NCBI GenBank assembly: GCA_019347675.1
Contig: JAHWKW010000017.1
Span: 41,675 to 105,674, forward strand
Length of the DNA: 64,000 bases
Reading direction: 5' to 3'
From: Actinomycetota bacterium
Lineage (GTDB): Bacteria > Actinomycetota > Nitriliruptoria > Nitriliruptorales > JAHWKO01
Shown: positions 17,111-24,954 of the stretch, one piece after another
Layout of the letters: each line of letters starts with the position of its first letter
Numbering within the stretch: the stretch's first letter is position 1
The notes under the pieces: model-generated
Databases searched by the model: none
What the model was told of the DNA's origin: nothing
The model's input: the letters and a program-made list of their open reading frames with translations, nothing else
Position numbers and translations under genes: made by a program

Positions 17111-17226
17111 CCGAAATCCTTGTCCTCGAGCGCTCGGTCAGGCAGATCCGCGCGGTACGACCCACTCGTGCGGCTGGCCGGTGACGTCGCTGATCCGCTC
17201 GGGGCGGTATTTTCCAGGCACAGGCC

Positions 17227-17319
17227 GGCACGTGGCGGAACAGGCCGGCACGGGCTCGGTCGGTCTGGAAAACCGCGCGGCCCCGCGAGGGTCCGTGGGT
17301 TCGAGTCTCACACGCTCCG
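17227..17319 (+). pseudogene. Degenerate tRNA-Ser(GGA)-like copy
   Basis: The 3' half (17261-17319) closely follows tRNA-Ser: loop CTGGAAA (anticodon GGA), variable arm GGCCCCGCGAGGGTCC, T arm GTGGG-TTCGAGT-CTCAC and acceptor ACGCTCC. The 5' part is poor: the candidate acceptor GGCACGT mispairs at two positions and the D region is 27 nt and contains a duplicated CAGGCCGGCACG. Identity to the neighbouring tRNA continues into CCGCCGA past its end. It is either a decayed duplicate or an attachment-site scar. The remainder of 17111-17510 shows no gene. Confidence 0.6.
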
Positions 17320-17510
17320 CCGACGCAGCGAAGACGCGGCGAGGACCAGCAGCGCAGCGGCGTGCCGTTCCGCCAGCTGCGGCGGGCACACGTGCGGTAC
17401 CTCTCGCCGCGCGCCAACCCCTGAAGGCTCGGCTCCAGTGGCTCCTGTCCCGCGCTCGACACGGGGCGGAGGTCGGGGCCACGGTGTTGCAATTCTAGGG
17501 GAGAGAAACG

Positions 17511-18140
17511 GTGGCCTTCGTGGCGTTCGACCTCGACGGGACGTTGTTCGACTCGGTTGGCATGACGGTGCAGGCGGCACGGGCGGTCCTGGACGAGGCA
17601 GGGGTGACCGCCGAGGACGACGCGATCCGCCGGTGGATCGGACGGCCGATCGAGGAGTTCACGACCTGGCTCGCCGAGCAGGTCCCGGAACGCCTCGCCG
17701 ATCGGGTGGCCGAGGAGTTCCACCGCCACGAACGGGAGCTGATGGCCGCAGAAGCCGCGCTCTACCCGGGCGTCGAGGACATGCTCGATCAGGTCCGCGA
17801 GGTCGCGGACGACCTGGTGCTGTACAGCAACGGCCGCCGCGGCTACGTCGACGCGGTATTGGACCAGACCGGCATCCGCCACCGGTTCGACTTGGTCCGT
17901 CCCCGCCGCGACCATGAGGTCGGGAAGGATCCGGTCGTGGCCGATCTGGTCCATCGACTCGGCGACGCCGGGTTGCTGGTCGGCGACCGCCGCGACGACG
18001 TCGAAGCTGCCCACGCCCACCGGCTGCTGGTGATCGGTACGGCCTACGGTTACGGCGACTCGGGAGAGCTGGCCGACGCCGACCGTACGGCCGACCGGCC
18101 CGAGGACGTCCCACCGCTGGTGCGCGACCTCCTGTCTTGA
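17511..18140 (+). CDS. HAD-superfamily hydrolase, phosphatase
   Basis: A 209-residue HAD phosphatase of the phosphoglycolate/beta-phosphoglucomutase group. Motif I is FDLDGTLFDS with the nucleophile and acid aspartates, motif II YSNGRRGY, and motif IV VGDRRDDVEAA. The cap is a helical C1 type (residues 15-85). Substrate cannot be deduced. GTG start with GGGGAGAG ahead. Confidence 0.85.
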   Translation: MAFVAFDLDGTLFDSVGMTVQAARAVLDEAGVTAEDDAIRRWIGRPIEEFTTWLAEQVPERLADRVAEEFHRHERELMAAEAALYPGVEDMLDQVREVADDLVLYSNGRRGYVDAVLDQTGIRHRFDLVRPRRDHEVGKDPVVADLVHRLGDAGLLVGDRRDDVEAAHAHRLLVIGTAYGYGDSGELADADRTADRPEDVPPLVRDLLS

Positions 18141-18152
18141 GCGGTGACGTCG

Positions 18153-18758
18153 TCAGCGCTGACGACGGGCCACCGCCTGCAACAGCAGCCGTTCGGCGAC
18201 CGGTTGTGAGAAAGCGAGCTCGTGGCCCAGATCCAGACACCGTGTCGCCTGATCGACGGCGACGTGGTGCTGGCTGCCCCGCATCCTGCGGCGCAGGGTG
18301 GTGGCCGCGGTCTCCAACGCACGTCCGATCCAGCTCTCCGACGGGCCAGGGCGCAGCGGTTCGTGCCAGCGCACCTCTCCGTCGAGCAGATCGAACGGCC
18401 GAACGATGCTCTCACGGCGGGCCGGGTGGCGGTGCGCGTCGACCGACTCGATCGCCAGGACCCGCTGGCGGAGATCACCCACACCGTCGACCACGGGCGG
18501 GATGGGATCGGCGAACGACCACGCCCGGCCGGGGAGCGCCGCCGCCAGACGGTCGGCGCCGAGCGGTGCCGCCAGCGCCAGCAACTCCACCAGCGGGGCG
18601 TGGTAGCGGCCCTCGTCGAACGGCCGCGGCCAGGCGACGAACAGCAGCTGCTCACCGTCGAACGCGACCAGGCTCGGACGCACCTGTCCCTCGGCGCGTA
18701 GGTCGAGCTCGGCGGTTGCCTCCAGGAACCGCTCCGCGTCCTCCCAGCGCGCGCGCAT
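18153..18758 (-). CDS. Hypothetical protein
   Basis: A 201-residue soluble protein of no recognised family. ATG 18758 has the ribosome site GGGAGGTCGCC, identical to that of the next gene upstream (LLM oxidoreductase), which supports this start over the longer frame to 18884. It is probably co-transcribed with that oxidoreductase. Sequence features: a central LRQRVLAIESVDAHRHPARR and a Trp-rich middle; no catalytic motif seen. Confidence 0.55.
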   Translation of the reverse strand: MRARWEDAERFLEATAELDLRAEGQVRPSLVAFDGEQLLFVAWPRPFDEGRYHAPLVELLALAAPLGADRLAAALPGRAWSFADPIPPVVDGVGDLRQRVLAIESVDAHRHPARRESIVRPFDLLDGEVRWHEPLRPGPSESWIGRALETAATTLRRRMRGSQHHVAVDQATRCLDLGHELAFSQPVAERLLLQAVARRQR

Positions 18759-18880
18759 GGCGACCTCCCGCTCGTCGGAGGCAGCTTCGCCCGCCGCTGG
18801 CGGGGACGGGGATCGGCGTGGTTGGGCCCTGGGGATAGCGGAGAACTGGCCGTTGCGGAGATCCAGTGGCGGTCTCTGCG

Positions 18881-19831
18881 TCACTCCAGACGTGGGCGGA
18901 CCTCGCGCGTGAAGAAGTCGATGAACGCGTCCTGCTGTGGGCCCACCTGGTGCAGGTACACGTGATCGAAGCCAGCGTCGACGAACTCGCCGATCCTGGC
19001 CGCGTACCGTTCCGGGTCCGGTCCGGTCAACACGCCGGCGATCGCCGCGTCGTCGCGCATACGGGCCAGGGCAGCCTCGAAGTGCTCGACGGTGCGCAGG
19101 TCAGTGCCCAACGGCCCCATCCCGTCGTTGCCCCACCACCGCAGGGCGGTGCGCCGAGCTTCTTCCTCGTCCTGAGCCCAGCACACGGTCATCTTCGCGT
19201 ACCGGGAGGCGTCCTGGCCGGCGGCCTGCACGAACCGTTCGACCAGCGACGAGTCGGGACTGATGGCGATCACCCCGTCCCCGTGCTCCGCGGCGATCGA
19301 GGTCGAACGGGGTCCGCCGGCCGCGACCAGCAGCGGCGGTGGACGCTCCGGTCGGGTGTACAGGCGGGCGTCCTCGACCGTGAAGTGCGTCCCCCGGTGG
19401 GTGACGCCGTCTTGCGACCACAGCGCGCGGATCACCTGGATCGCCTCTTCGAGCATGTCGAGGCGGACGCCCGGTGGCGGCCAACGACCGCCCAGGATGT
19501 GCTCGTTCAGCCACTCACCCGACCCCACCCCGAGGAAGAAGCGGCCGTCGAGCGCCACCGCGGCGGTCGCCGCCGCATGCGCCACGATGGCCGGGTGCAT
19601 GCGCATCGTCGGGCAGGTCACGCCGGTGCCGATCCGCATCCGCTGCGTGGCCCGCGCCAGCATCCCCACCACGACCCACACGAACGGGCTCTGGCCCTGT
19701 GCCTCGAGCCACGGGTGGTAGTGGTCGGAGACGAGCGCGAAGGTGAAGCCCGCCTCCTCGGCGCACACAGCGGTGCGAACGAGTTTGTCGGGGCCGTGCT
19801 CCTCGGCTGACAGGTGGTAGCCGAGCTCCAT
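18881..19831 (-). CDS. F420-dependent LLM-class oxidoreductase (G6PDH family)
   Basis: A 316-residue TIM-barrel protein of the luciferase-like family, subgroup resembling F420-dependent glucose-6-phosphate dehydrogenase. Matching segments are MELGYHLSAEEHGPDKL, ALVSDHYHPWLEAQGQSPF, IGTGVTCPTMRMHPAIVAHA and GRFFLGVGSGEWLNEHILG. It would transfer hydride between a substrate and deazaflavin F420. The substrate is unknown. Start ATG 19831 has a GGGAGG site. Presence of F420 enzymes supports an actinobacterial host. Confidence 0.87.
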   Translation of the reverse strand: MELGYHLSAEEHGPDKLVRTAVCAEEAGFTFALVSDHYHPWLEAQGQSPFVWVVVGMLARATQRMRIGTGVTCPTMRMHPAIVAHAAATAAVALDGRFFLGVGSGEWLNEHILGGRWPPPGVRLDMLEEAIQVIRALWSQDGVTHRGTHFTVEDARLYTRPERPPPLLVAAGGPRSTSIAAEHGDGVIAISPDSSLVERFVQAAGQDASRYAKMTVCWAQDEEEARRTALRWWGNDGMGPLGTDLRTVEHFEAALARMRDDAAIAGVLTGPDPERYAARIGEFVDAGFDHVYLHQVGPQQDAFIDFFTREVRPRLE

Positions 19832-19970
19832 GGCGACCTCCCGACGCATGAGGCAAGGCTGGCGCGTGCGCGACGCGGGCGCCGCACCGGGCTCGGACGT
19901 TCGGGCATCAGGGGATGCCCGCTCAGGCCGGAATGCTGGGGGTGACGCCGGATCCCGAGGGAGACAGCCG

Positions 19971-21023
19971 ATGACCGACCTGGTCACGACCGGACCACCG
20001 CTGCTGGAGCTGAGTTGGGGACACCACACGACGGAGCGCGATGAGGGCAGCCTGGAGCGGGCGTTCTATCCGGCGACCAAGTACCACAAGGCCCCCGGGT
20101 ACCTGCACGGTGGCGTCGCCGCGGCGGCCCTGGTCGCAGCCGGCCGCTTGCTTGGGCTGGATGCGCAGCCGCCCACGTCGGTGGCCGTATCGGTGCGCCG
20201 GCCGGTCCCGCTCGGCGATCACCTGCAGGTCGTGCTCCGCCCGGGAGACGAAGCCGCCCACCAGGCCACCATCCAACGGCTGCTCCCGCCGGACCTCGAG
20301 ACCGACACGGTCGAGCGGTTGGTGGAGGGGGTGGTGCGGTTCGGGGGATACGAGCCGGCACCCGACCTCGCCGACGCTCGACAGCTGGCAGCCGTGCCGA
20401 AGCCCGACGCCGAATCCCACGAGCTGTTCGCCGACTGCTGGGTGTGCGGTCAGGACAACCCGGAAGGGCTCCAGCTGGTTCCCGGGTGGTTCGCCGACGG
20501 GCGGGTGGTGTCGCGGCTGATCGCCGACGAGCGCTACGCCGAAGGCGGGCCGGCCGCTCCGGCGGTCTCACCGCTGTTGATCTGCGCGATGCTGGCCTGC
20601 CCCACGTTGTGGGCCTGCCGTGAGCAGCTCGGGGCCCGGCCAGAGCCGGCGGCGACGCTGGTTGACCTCGACGTCCACTTCCACGCCGACGCGCGGCCCA
20701 GCACCGTTCTGCGCACCGTCGGGTTCGAGGGCGCCAGCGGCCGGTCGCTGGAGTTCGAGGCCGACGACCCCGACCGCTACCTGCATGGGGTGTCGGCCTT
20801 GGTGGGCGAGGACGGCACCATCTACGCCACCGCGGCGGGGACGTGGGTCGCGGTCGCCGAGGTAGCGGAGCGCGAACCGGGACGGCCGACGCCGGCGCGG
20901 GAGTTCATGCCGACCAAGGCGGGACGGCCCGAGGAGCGCAGCAGCGAGGACTGGGGCGAGCCGCTGCCGGGACGACGCGAGATGCCCGGCCCGCGCTCGG
21001 ACCGTCCGGGCGAGCGCGCCTGA
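19971..21023 (+). CDS. Double-hotdog thioesterase-like protein
   Basis: A 350-residue protein with two hotdog-like halves. The first has YLHGGVAAAALVAAGRLLG, the second begins CWVCGQDNPEGLQLVPGW, the signature seen in PaaI/thioesterase-type proteins. Such proteins usually hydrolyse acyl-CoA esters. The C-terminal 60 residues are Pro/Arg-rich and disordered. ATG 19971 is preceded by GAGGGAGACAG. Substrate unknown. Confidence 0.65.
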   Translation: MTDLVTTGPPLLELSWGHHTTERDEGSLERAFYPATKYHKAPGYLHGGVAAAALVAAGRLLGLDAQPPTSVAVSVRRPVPLGDHLQVVLRPGDEAAHQATIQRLLPPDLETDTVERLVEGVVRFGGYEPAPDLADARQLAAVPKPDAESHELFADCWVCGQDNPEGLQLVPGWFADGRVVSRLIADERYAEGGPAAPAVSPLLICAMLACPTLWACREQLGARPEPAATLVDLDVHFHADARPSTVLRTVGFEGASGRSLEFEADDPDRYLHGVSALVGEDGTIYATAAGTWVAVAEVAEREPGRPTPAREFMPTKAGRPEERSSEDWGEPLPGRREMPGPRSDRPGERA

Positions 21024-21092
21024 TGAGTTCGCGGGGCGCGTTGGCAGCTTGGAGGTCCGTCGTCGCGTCGCGGCGGCCCTCGCGGGGCGGCC

Positions 21093-21224
21093 TTCGCGCT
21101 CCCGGCGGTGTTCGCGAGCGTCCGCGCACACGTGCCCCGTGTGGCGGGGCGGTGTTCGCGCTCCCGGCGGTGTGCCCGCGCCTCGCCGCACACGTGCCCC
21201 GTGTGGCGGGGCGGTGTTCGCGCT
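21093..21224. repeat. 62-bp tandem repeat between convergent genes
   Basis: Two copies of a 62-bp unit (21093-21154 and 21155-21216) plus a third start. The last 37 bases of each, which contain the self-complementary ACACGTGCCCCGTGT, are identical (21126-21162 and 21188-21224). Each can fold into a hairpin and the array lies tail-to-tail between the hotdog gene and osmC, so it probably terminates both transcripts. Confidence 0.7.
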
Positions 21225-21651
21225 AGCGCAGCGACGCCTCGACGGTGACCTCGCCGACGCCGGCCAGGGCCTTGGACACCGGGCAGTCCTGTTTGGCCGC
21301 CTGGACCTTGTCACGGAACTCGTCCTCGTCGAGGCCCGGGACGTCCGCTTCGGTGCGTAGGTCGATCCGGGTGATGGTCGGTCCGGCGTCGGTCGTCTCG
21401 ATCGTGACGTCAGCGGTGGTGGCGATGCTGTTGGGCTCGTAACCGGCGTCCGACAGCAGTGCTGACAGGAACATCGAGAAGCACCCGGCGTGCGCGGCCC
21501 CCACCAGTTCCTCGGGATTGGTCCCGGCAGCGTCGGCGAAGCGTGAACCCTTCGTGTACGGGCCCTCGTAACCCTGGCTCGGCAGCCGTAGCGTGCCCTT
21601 GCCCTCGTCGAGCGTCCCCTCCCAGCGAGCCTCGGCGGTGCGTGTCGGCAT
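21223..21651 (-). CDS. osmC: OsmC-family peroxiredoxin
   Basis: A 142-residue thiol peroxidase that reduces organic hydroperoxides. Both catalytic cysteines are present: AHAGCFSMFLSALL and KQDCPVSKAL. Length matches OsmC. ATG 21651 follows a GGAGGACC. Single gene. Confidence 0.92.
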   Translation of the reverse strand: MPTRTAEARWEGTLDEGKGTLRLPSQGYEGPYTKGSRFADAAGTNPEELVGAAHAGCFSMFLSALLSDAGYEPNSIATTADVTIETTDAGPTITRIDLRTEADVPGLDEDEFRDKVQAAKQDCPVSKALAGVGEVTVEASLR

Positions 21652-21825
21652 ATCCGGTCCTCCGTTGCTGTTGTTGCTTCGCTGCGACCGTACGGCTCGT
21701 CAGGTCCGGATGCGGGCCAAGCTCCCGTACGCGGGGCGGTTCGCATGCGGGGCGCGGTCGGCCGCGAGGCTCGTCGCCGAGTCGTGCCGCCGCTACCCTG
21801 CCGTGGCCGTGTGGTCGTATCATCC

Positions 21826-21914
21826 GGAGGCTTCGCCTAGTCTGGTCTATGGCGCGGGATTGCTAATCCCGTTGGGGCTCAAGCCCCTCGAGGGTTCGAA
21901 TCCCTCAGCCTCCG
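21826..21914 (+). tRNA. tRNA-Ser(GCU)
   Basis: Acceptor GGAGGCT (21826-21832) with AGCCTCC (21907-21913), discriminator G. Anticodon stem CGGGA/TCCCG with loop TTGCTAA, anticodon GCT. Long variable arm GGGGCTCAAGCCCC. T loop TTCGAAT. Confidence 0.97.
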
Positions 21915-21929
21915 CTTCACCCACAACAT

Positions 21930-22004
21930 GCGCTGGTAGCTCAGTCCGGATAGAGCACCTGACTACGGATCAGGCGGCCGGGGGTTCGAATCCCTCCCAG
22001 CGCG
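21930..22004 (+). tRNA. tRNA-Arg(ACG)
   Basis: Acceptor GCGCTGG (21930-21936) with CCAGCGC (21997-22003), discriminator G. Anticodon stem CCTGA/TCAGG around loop CTACGGA, anticodon ACG. D arm GCTC/GAGC. Fifteen nt after tRNA-Ser(GCU), so a shared transcript is likely. Confidence 0.97.
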
Positions 22005-22012
22005 CAACGCGG

Positions 22013-22036
22013 ATCCGGCCCTAACGGCCGGATTTC
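22013..22036 (+). terminator. Terminator of the tRNA pair
   Basis: ATCCGGCC (22013-22020) pairs with GGCCGGAT (22026-22033) around CTAAC, followed by TTT-like sequence. It lies 9 bp after tRNA-Arg. Confidence 0.75.
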
Positions 22037-22249
22037 GCTGTTTCCGGGGACTCTGCTGGCCGGCCGCACTCCCGTGGTGTGTACAAAGTGTGCACGGTTC
22101 CGTTGAGCAGAAGATGAGAGCAACGGCCGCCTGGCGAGTAGTCGCATCGCAGGGGGGGATCAATGGACCGACGTTGTGGCCAACGGGCCGTTGTGGGCGG
22201 AGCGGTGCGACAAGCGGTGTGGACGAGCAGAGGCGCACCGCCCTCGCTC

Positions 22250-22383
22250 GTCGTTCGGCGTCCGGTCCCGGTCGCACGAGCCACGGGTCGCCAGAAGCGT
22301 GTGAGGAAGAAGTCGGGATCGTCGTAGTCCCACACGTAGGCGGCGACGGTCCCCCGGGGTCGGGTGACGCGTACGGAACGTCC
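22250..22383 (-). pseudogene. SAM methyltransferase remnant
   Basis: Reading from 22383 leftward, one frame gives RVTRPRGTVAAYVWDYDD then FLTRFWRPVARATG. This is the last third of a class I SAM-dependent methyltransferase (the usual form is RVTRPGGTVAAYVWDY...FW). A stop lies immediately upstream and the N-terminal Rossmann half is missing, so the gene is a fragment. Nothing else is recognised in 22037-22412. Confidence 0.5.
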
Positions 22384-22412
22384 CTAAGGGCGCCGGACTC
22401 GCTCCGTGCGAC

Positions 22413-22577
22413 ATGACGTTGACGACCGTACCGTCGGGATCATTCGAAGAAGTGACGGACCCGCAGGTGCTGCGGCGGTTCCGGTGGGAGCTTGGGGACG
22501 GCTACGAGCTGCCCCGGACTGTACGGTGTGCCGGTCCCGAGGATCGGTTGCCGGTGCGGCTGCGACCGGTCGGCTAA
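22413..22577 (+). CDS. Short hypothetical ORF
   Basis: A 54-codon frame, ATG to TAA, with somewhat less GC-rich third positions than its neighbours. The product contains WELGDGYELPRTVR. No family or ribosome site recognised; its stop overlaps the end of the convergent CDF gene by 4 nt. Could be spurious or part of the debris next to the tRNA genes. Confidence 0.25.
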   Translation: MTLTTVPSGSFEEVTDPQVLRRFRWELGDGYELPRTVRCAGPEDRLPVRLRPVG

Positions 22578-23656
22578 CGCCGGGGATCTGTCGCCTCCTT
22601 GTCCGTGGCTGCCAGCGGGTCTTGGTGGTGCGCCAGGTCCAGGTGGGGGTCGATACCCGAGGCCGACACCGGGTCGGCGTGCACGATGGCGCTGGACAGG
22701 TGCGGCACCTCGTGGAGCAGCTCGTGGCGGACCGCCTCGGCCACCTCGTGGCCGTCCGCGACGGTGAGGTCGCCGGCCACGGCTACCTCGACCTCGCCGT
22801 GAAGTCGGTGGCCGAGCCAGCGCAGCCGGACCTGGCCGATGTCCAGCACGCCGTCCACCGAGCGGGCGACCTCCTCGACCCGGTCGACCAGGCCCGGCTC
22901 GATGCCGTCCAGTAGGCGCAGGAGCAGGTCGCGGGCCGTCTCGATGAGGATCCGGACGATCACCGCGGCGATGACCAGCCCCACCAGCGGGTCGGCGAGC
23001 GCGAAGCCGACCGCCACCCCGGCGGCGCCGACGACCACGCCCAGCGAGGTCAACGCGTCCGTGCGGGCGTGTAGCCCGTCGGCGACCAGCGCGGCCGAGC
23101 CGATGTCATGTCCCACCCGGATCCGGTAGCGGGCGACGGCCTCGTTGCCGAGCGCCCCGAGCACGCCGGCGGCCGCCACAGCCCACAGGTGGCGCGGGGC
23201 GTGCGGGTCGAGCAGCCGCTCCACCGCCTGCCAGGCGGCCAGGCCCGCCGACGCGGCGATCACGGCCAGCACGACCAGACCCGCCAGGTCCTCGGCTCGC
23301 GCGTAGCCGTAGGTGAACCGCCGGTTTGGGCGACGCCGCCCCACCACGAACGCGACCCACAACGGCAACGACGTCCCCGCGTCGGCCAGGTTGTGCAGCG
23401 TGTCGCTGAGCAGCGCGACCGAGCCTGTCACCAGCGCCACGACCAGCTGGAACGCCGCGGTCACCCCGAGGGCGACGAGCGAGACCACCACGGCTTTGAC
23501 GCCCCGGCGGTCGTCCTCAAGGTCGCCCGGCAGGGGATGACCGTGGTGGTGCTCGTGCTGGCCGCCCAGGCCGAGGAACGCGCGCACGGTCGCGAGCGCG
23601 CACCGCCACCCCGTCCGGGGTTCGTGGTGGCGGTGCTCAACCTCGTCGTGGTGCAT
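22574..23656 (-). CDS. Cation diffusion facilitator (CDF) metal exporter
   Basis: A 360-residue exporter of Zn/Cd/Co-type cations. A His-rich N terminus (HHDEVEHRHHEP, HEHHHGHP) precedes six transmembrane helices. TM2 carries LLSDTLHNLADAG and TM5 ADGLHARTDALTSLG, the paired Asp/His metal site of CDF proteins. The cytoplasmic C-terminal domain (about 265-345) has VDGVLDIGQVRLRWLGHRLH. ATG 23656 follows GAGGGG. A perfect inverted repeat lies about 115 bp upstream. Confidence 0.92.
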   Translation of the reverse strand: MHHDEVEHRHHEPRTGWRCALATVRAFLGLGGQHEHHHGHPLPGDLEDDRRGVKAVVVSLVALGVTAAFQLVVALVTGSVALLSDTLHNLADAGTSLPLWVAFVVGRRRPNRRFTYGYARAEDLAGLVVLAVIAASAGLAAWQAVERLLDPHAPRHLWAVAAAGVLGALGNEAVARYRIRVGHDIGSAALVADGLHARTDALTSLGVVVGAAGVAVGFALADPLVGLVIAAVIVRILIETARDLLLRLLDGIEPGLVDRVEEVARSVDGVLDIGQVRLRWLGHRLHGEVEVAVAGDLTVADGHEVAEAVRHELLHEVPHLSSAIVHADPVSASGIDPHLDLAHHQDPLAATDKEATDPRR

Positions 23657-23768
23657 GACCCCTCGGTAGCAGCCTACGGCCGGCTCCACGGCCGGCACGG
23701 TGGTGTCGTGTGTCCGGCCACCGACATGGTCCCCAACCCGAAAAGCAACGCCCGGCCTGCGCGCAGTT

Positions 23769-23799
23769 TGTCTGTCGGGTCGACAGGCCCCGACAGACA
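23769..23799. promoter_or_regulatory. Perfect 11-bp inverted repeat upstream of the CDF gene
   Basis: TGTCTGTCGGG (23769-23779) is perfectly complementary to CCCGACAGACA (23789-23799), with a 9-nt spacer. Symmetric arms of this size upstream of a metal exporter suggest a metalloregulator operator, or a hairpin in the leader. No regulator gene is adjacent. Confidence 0.45.
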
Positions 23800-24078
23800 C
23801 GTCGTGCGGCATCGGTCGAAACGTAGGCTTGGACAATGAGGGAGGAGATGTCCACTGCCGCCGCTTCCTCGACGAGCACCGCCACCGCCGGCTCCGCTCA
23901 TTGGTGTTGCAACCAAGAGGCGTGCAGGACGGCCCAACGACCGGATGCTGTCCGAACACAAAAGACGTGGGACCGATGTCGGACCTGCTCCTCGTGGTGG
24001 TCGACGAGCGCCCAGCGCGACGCCGGGGAACGAGGCGAGCCGGCCCCGGATACTGGCGAGCGTCGCTTGCTCGCCGGC

Positions 24079-24119
24079 GTCGATCTCGACGTCGTGATCG
24101 TCCTGGGCCTGGCCGAGGG
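24079..24119 (+). repeat. 41-bp segment matching the addB-like gene
   Basis: Forty of 41 bases match the reverse complement of 46551-46591, inside the frameshifted addB-like gene (coding GVDLDVVIVLGLAEG there). Flanks do not match. Too long to be chance; probably a small duplicated or gene-converted fragment. Confidence 0.7.
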
Positions 24120-24302
24120 AGATCGGGGTGCCGGCGGCCGCGTCGAGGAACCTGTGGAACCACGGAGAGGCGGGTCGCCGCGGTTCGGCGGCTGCCCCCT
24201 CGGCGGTCCGGCACGCCGCAGCACTTCTTCGATAATCCCCGCGACGAGGGCACCAAGCCCTTCATGTCGCAGATTCTCTGAGCGCGGAGCGGTGCTCGCG
24301 GC

Positions 24303-24926
24303 GTGAACACCGTCACGCACGTCCTGGTGAACGCCGCCATCGACCGGCGGGTGCGGGAGCACCGGTCCGCAAGGGACGCCTCCGGAGACCACCCCATCGC
24401 CACGAAATCGTTCCTGTGGGGCGGGGCGGCGCCGGACCTGCCGCTGATCGCGATGACCGCCGGTGCCATGGCCTGGTATCCGCTGCGCCACGGCTGGTCG
24501 CTCGGCCGCAGCTTCGAGCGCATCTTCCGCAGCCTCTACTTCGAGAACCCATTGTGGATCGCCGCCAACAACCTCCTCCAGTCACCGACCATGCTGCTGG
24601 TCATGCTCGCTGGGCTGACGCTGTTCCGGCGTCGGCGCCCCGCTGCGGCGCACAGCATGCTGTGGTTCCTCCTGGGGGCGGTGGTCCACGTCGCGCTGGA
24701 CATCCCGGTACACCACGACGACGGCCCGCTGCTGTTCTTCCCCTTCCAGTGGACCATCCGCTTCCAGAGCCCGGTCAGCTACTGGGATTCGCGCCACTAC
24801 GGGGACATCGTGCGCATCGTCGAGCTGGTCCTGATGGTCGCGCTCGTCCTGTACCTCCTCCGGCCGCGGCTGCGGCAGTGGTTCGGTCGGACGAACGCCG
24901 GCTCGGACATCGGGGACCGTCACTAG
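24303..24926 (+). CDS. Membrane protein, YdjM-like/metal-dependent-hydrolase type
   Basis: A 207-residue protein starting MNTVTHVLVNAAIDRRVREH with 3-4 hydrophobic helices. Histidines and acids lie in the pattern seen in YdjM-like membrane hydrolases: THVLVN, WGGAAPDLPL, VVHVALDIPVHHDD. The role in those families is poorly defined. GTG start. It ends 28 nt before the peroxiredoxin-like UGA gene on the same strand, so the two may be co-transcribed. Confidence 0.6.
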   Translation: MNTVTHVLVNAAIDRRVREHRSARDASGDHPIATKSFLWGGAAPDLPLIAMTAGAMAWYPLRHGWSLGRSFERIFRSLYFENPLWIAANNLLQSPTMLLVMLAGLTLFRRRRPAAAHSMLWFLLGAVVHVALDIPVHHDDGPLLFFPFQWTIRFQSPVSYWDSRHYGDIVRIVELVLMVALVLYLLRPRLRQWFGRTNAGSDIGDRH

Positions 24927-24954
24927 CCTGATGCCGTGTTCCGCGGAGGTGACC

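Larger units (their letters stand above)
23657..24302. other. Gene-poor interval between CDF exporter and membrane protein
   Basis: About 650 bp. One long frame (23836-24306, +) exists but its codon choice and product look unlike a real protein. Recognised content: the inverted repeat at 23769-23799 and a 41-bp stretch shared with the addB-like gene at 24079-24119. The interval is probably degenerate. Confidence 0.5.

Noticed and set aside
23836..24306. Candidate protein of about 156 codons upstream of the membrane protein
   Set aside because: Product is low complexity with a cluster of cysteines and no recognised fold; part of it is the 41-bp segment copied from addB.
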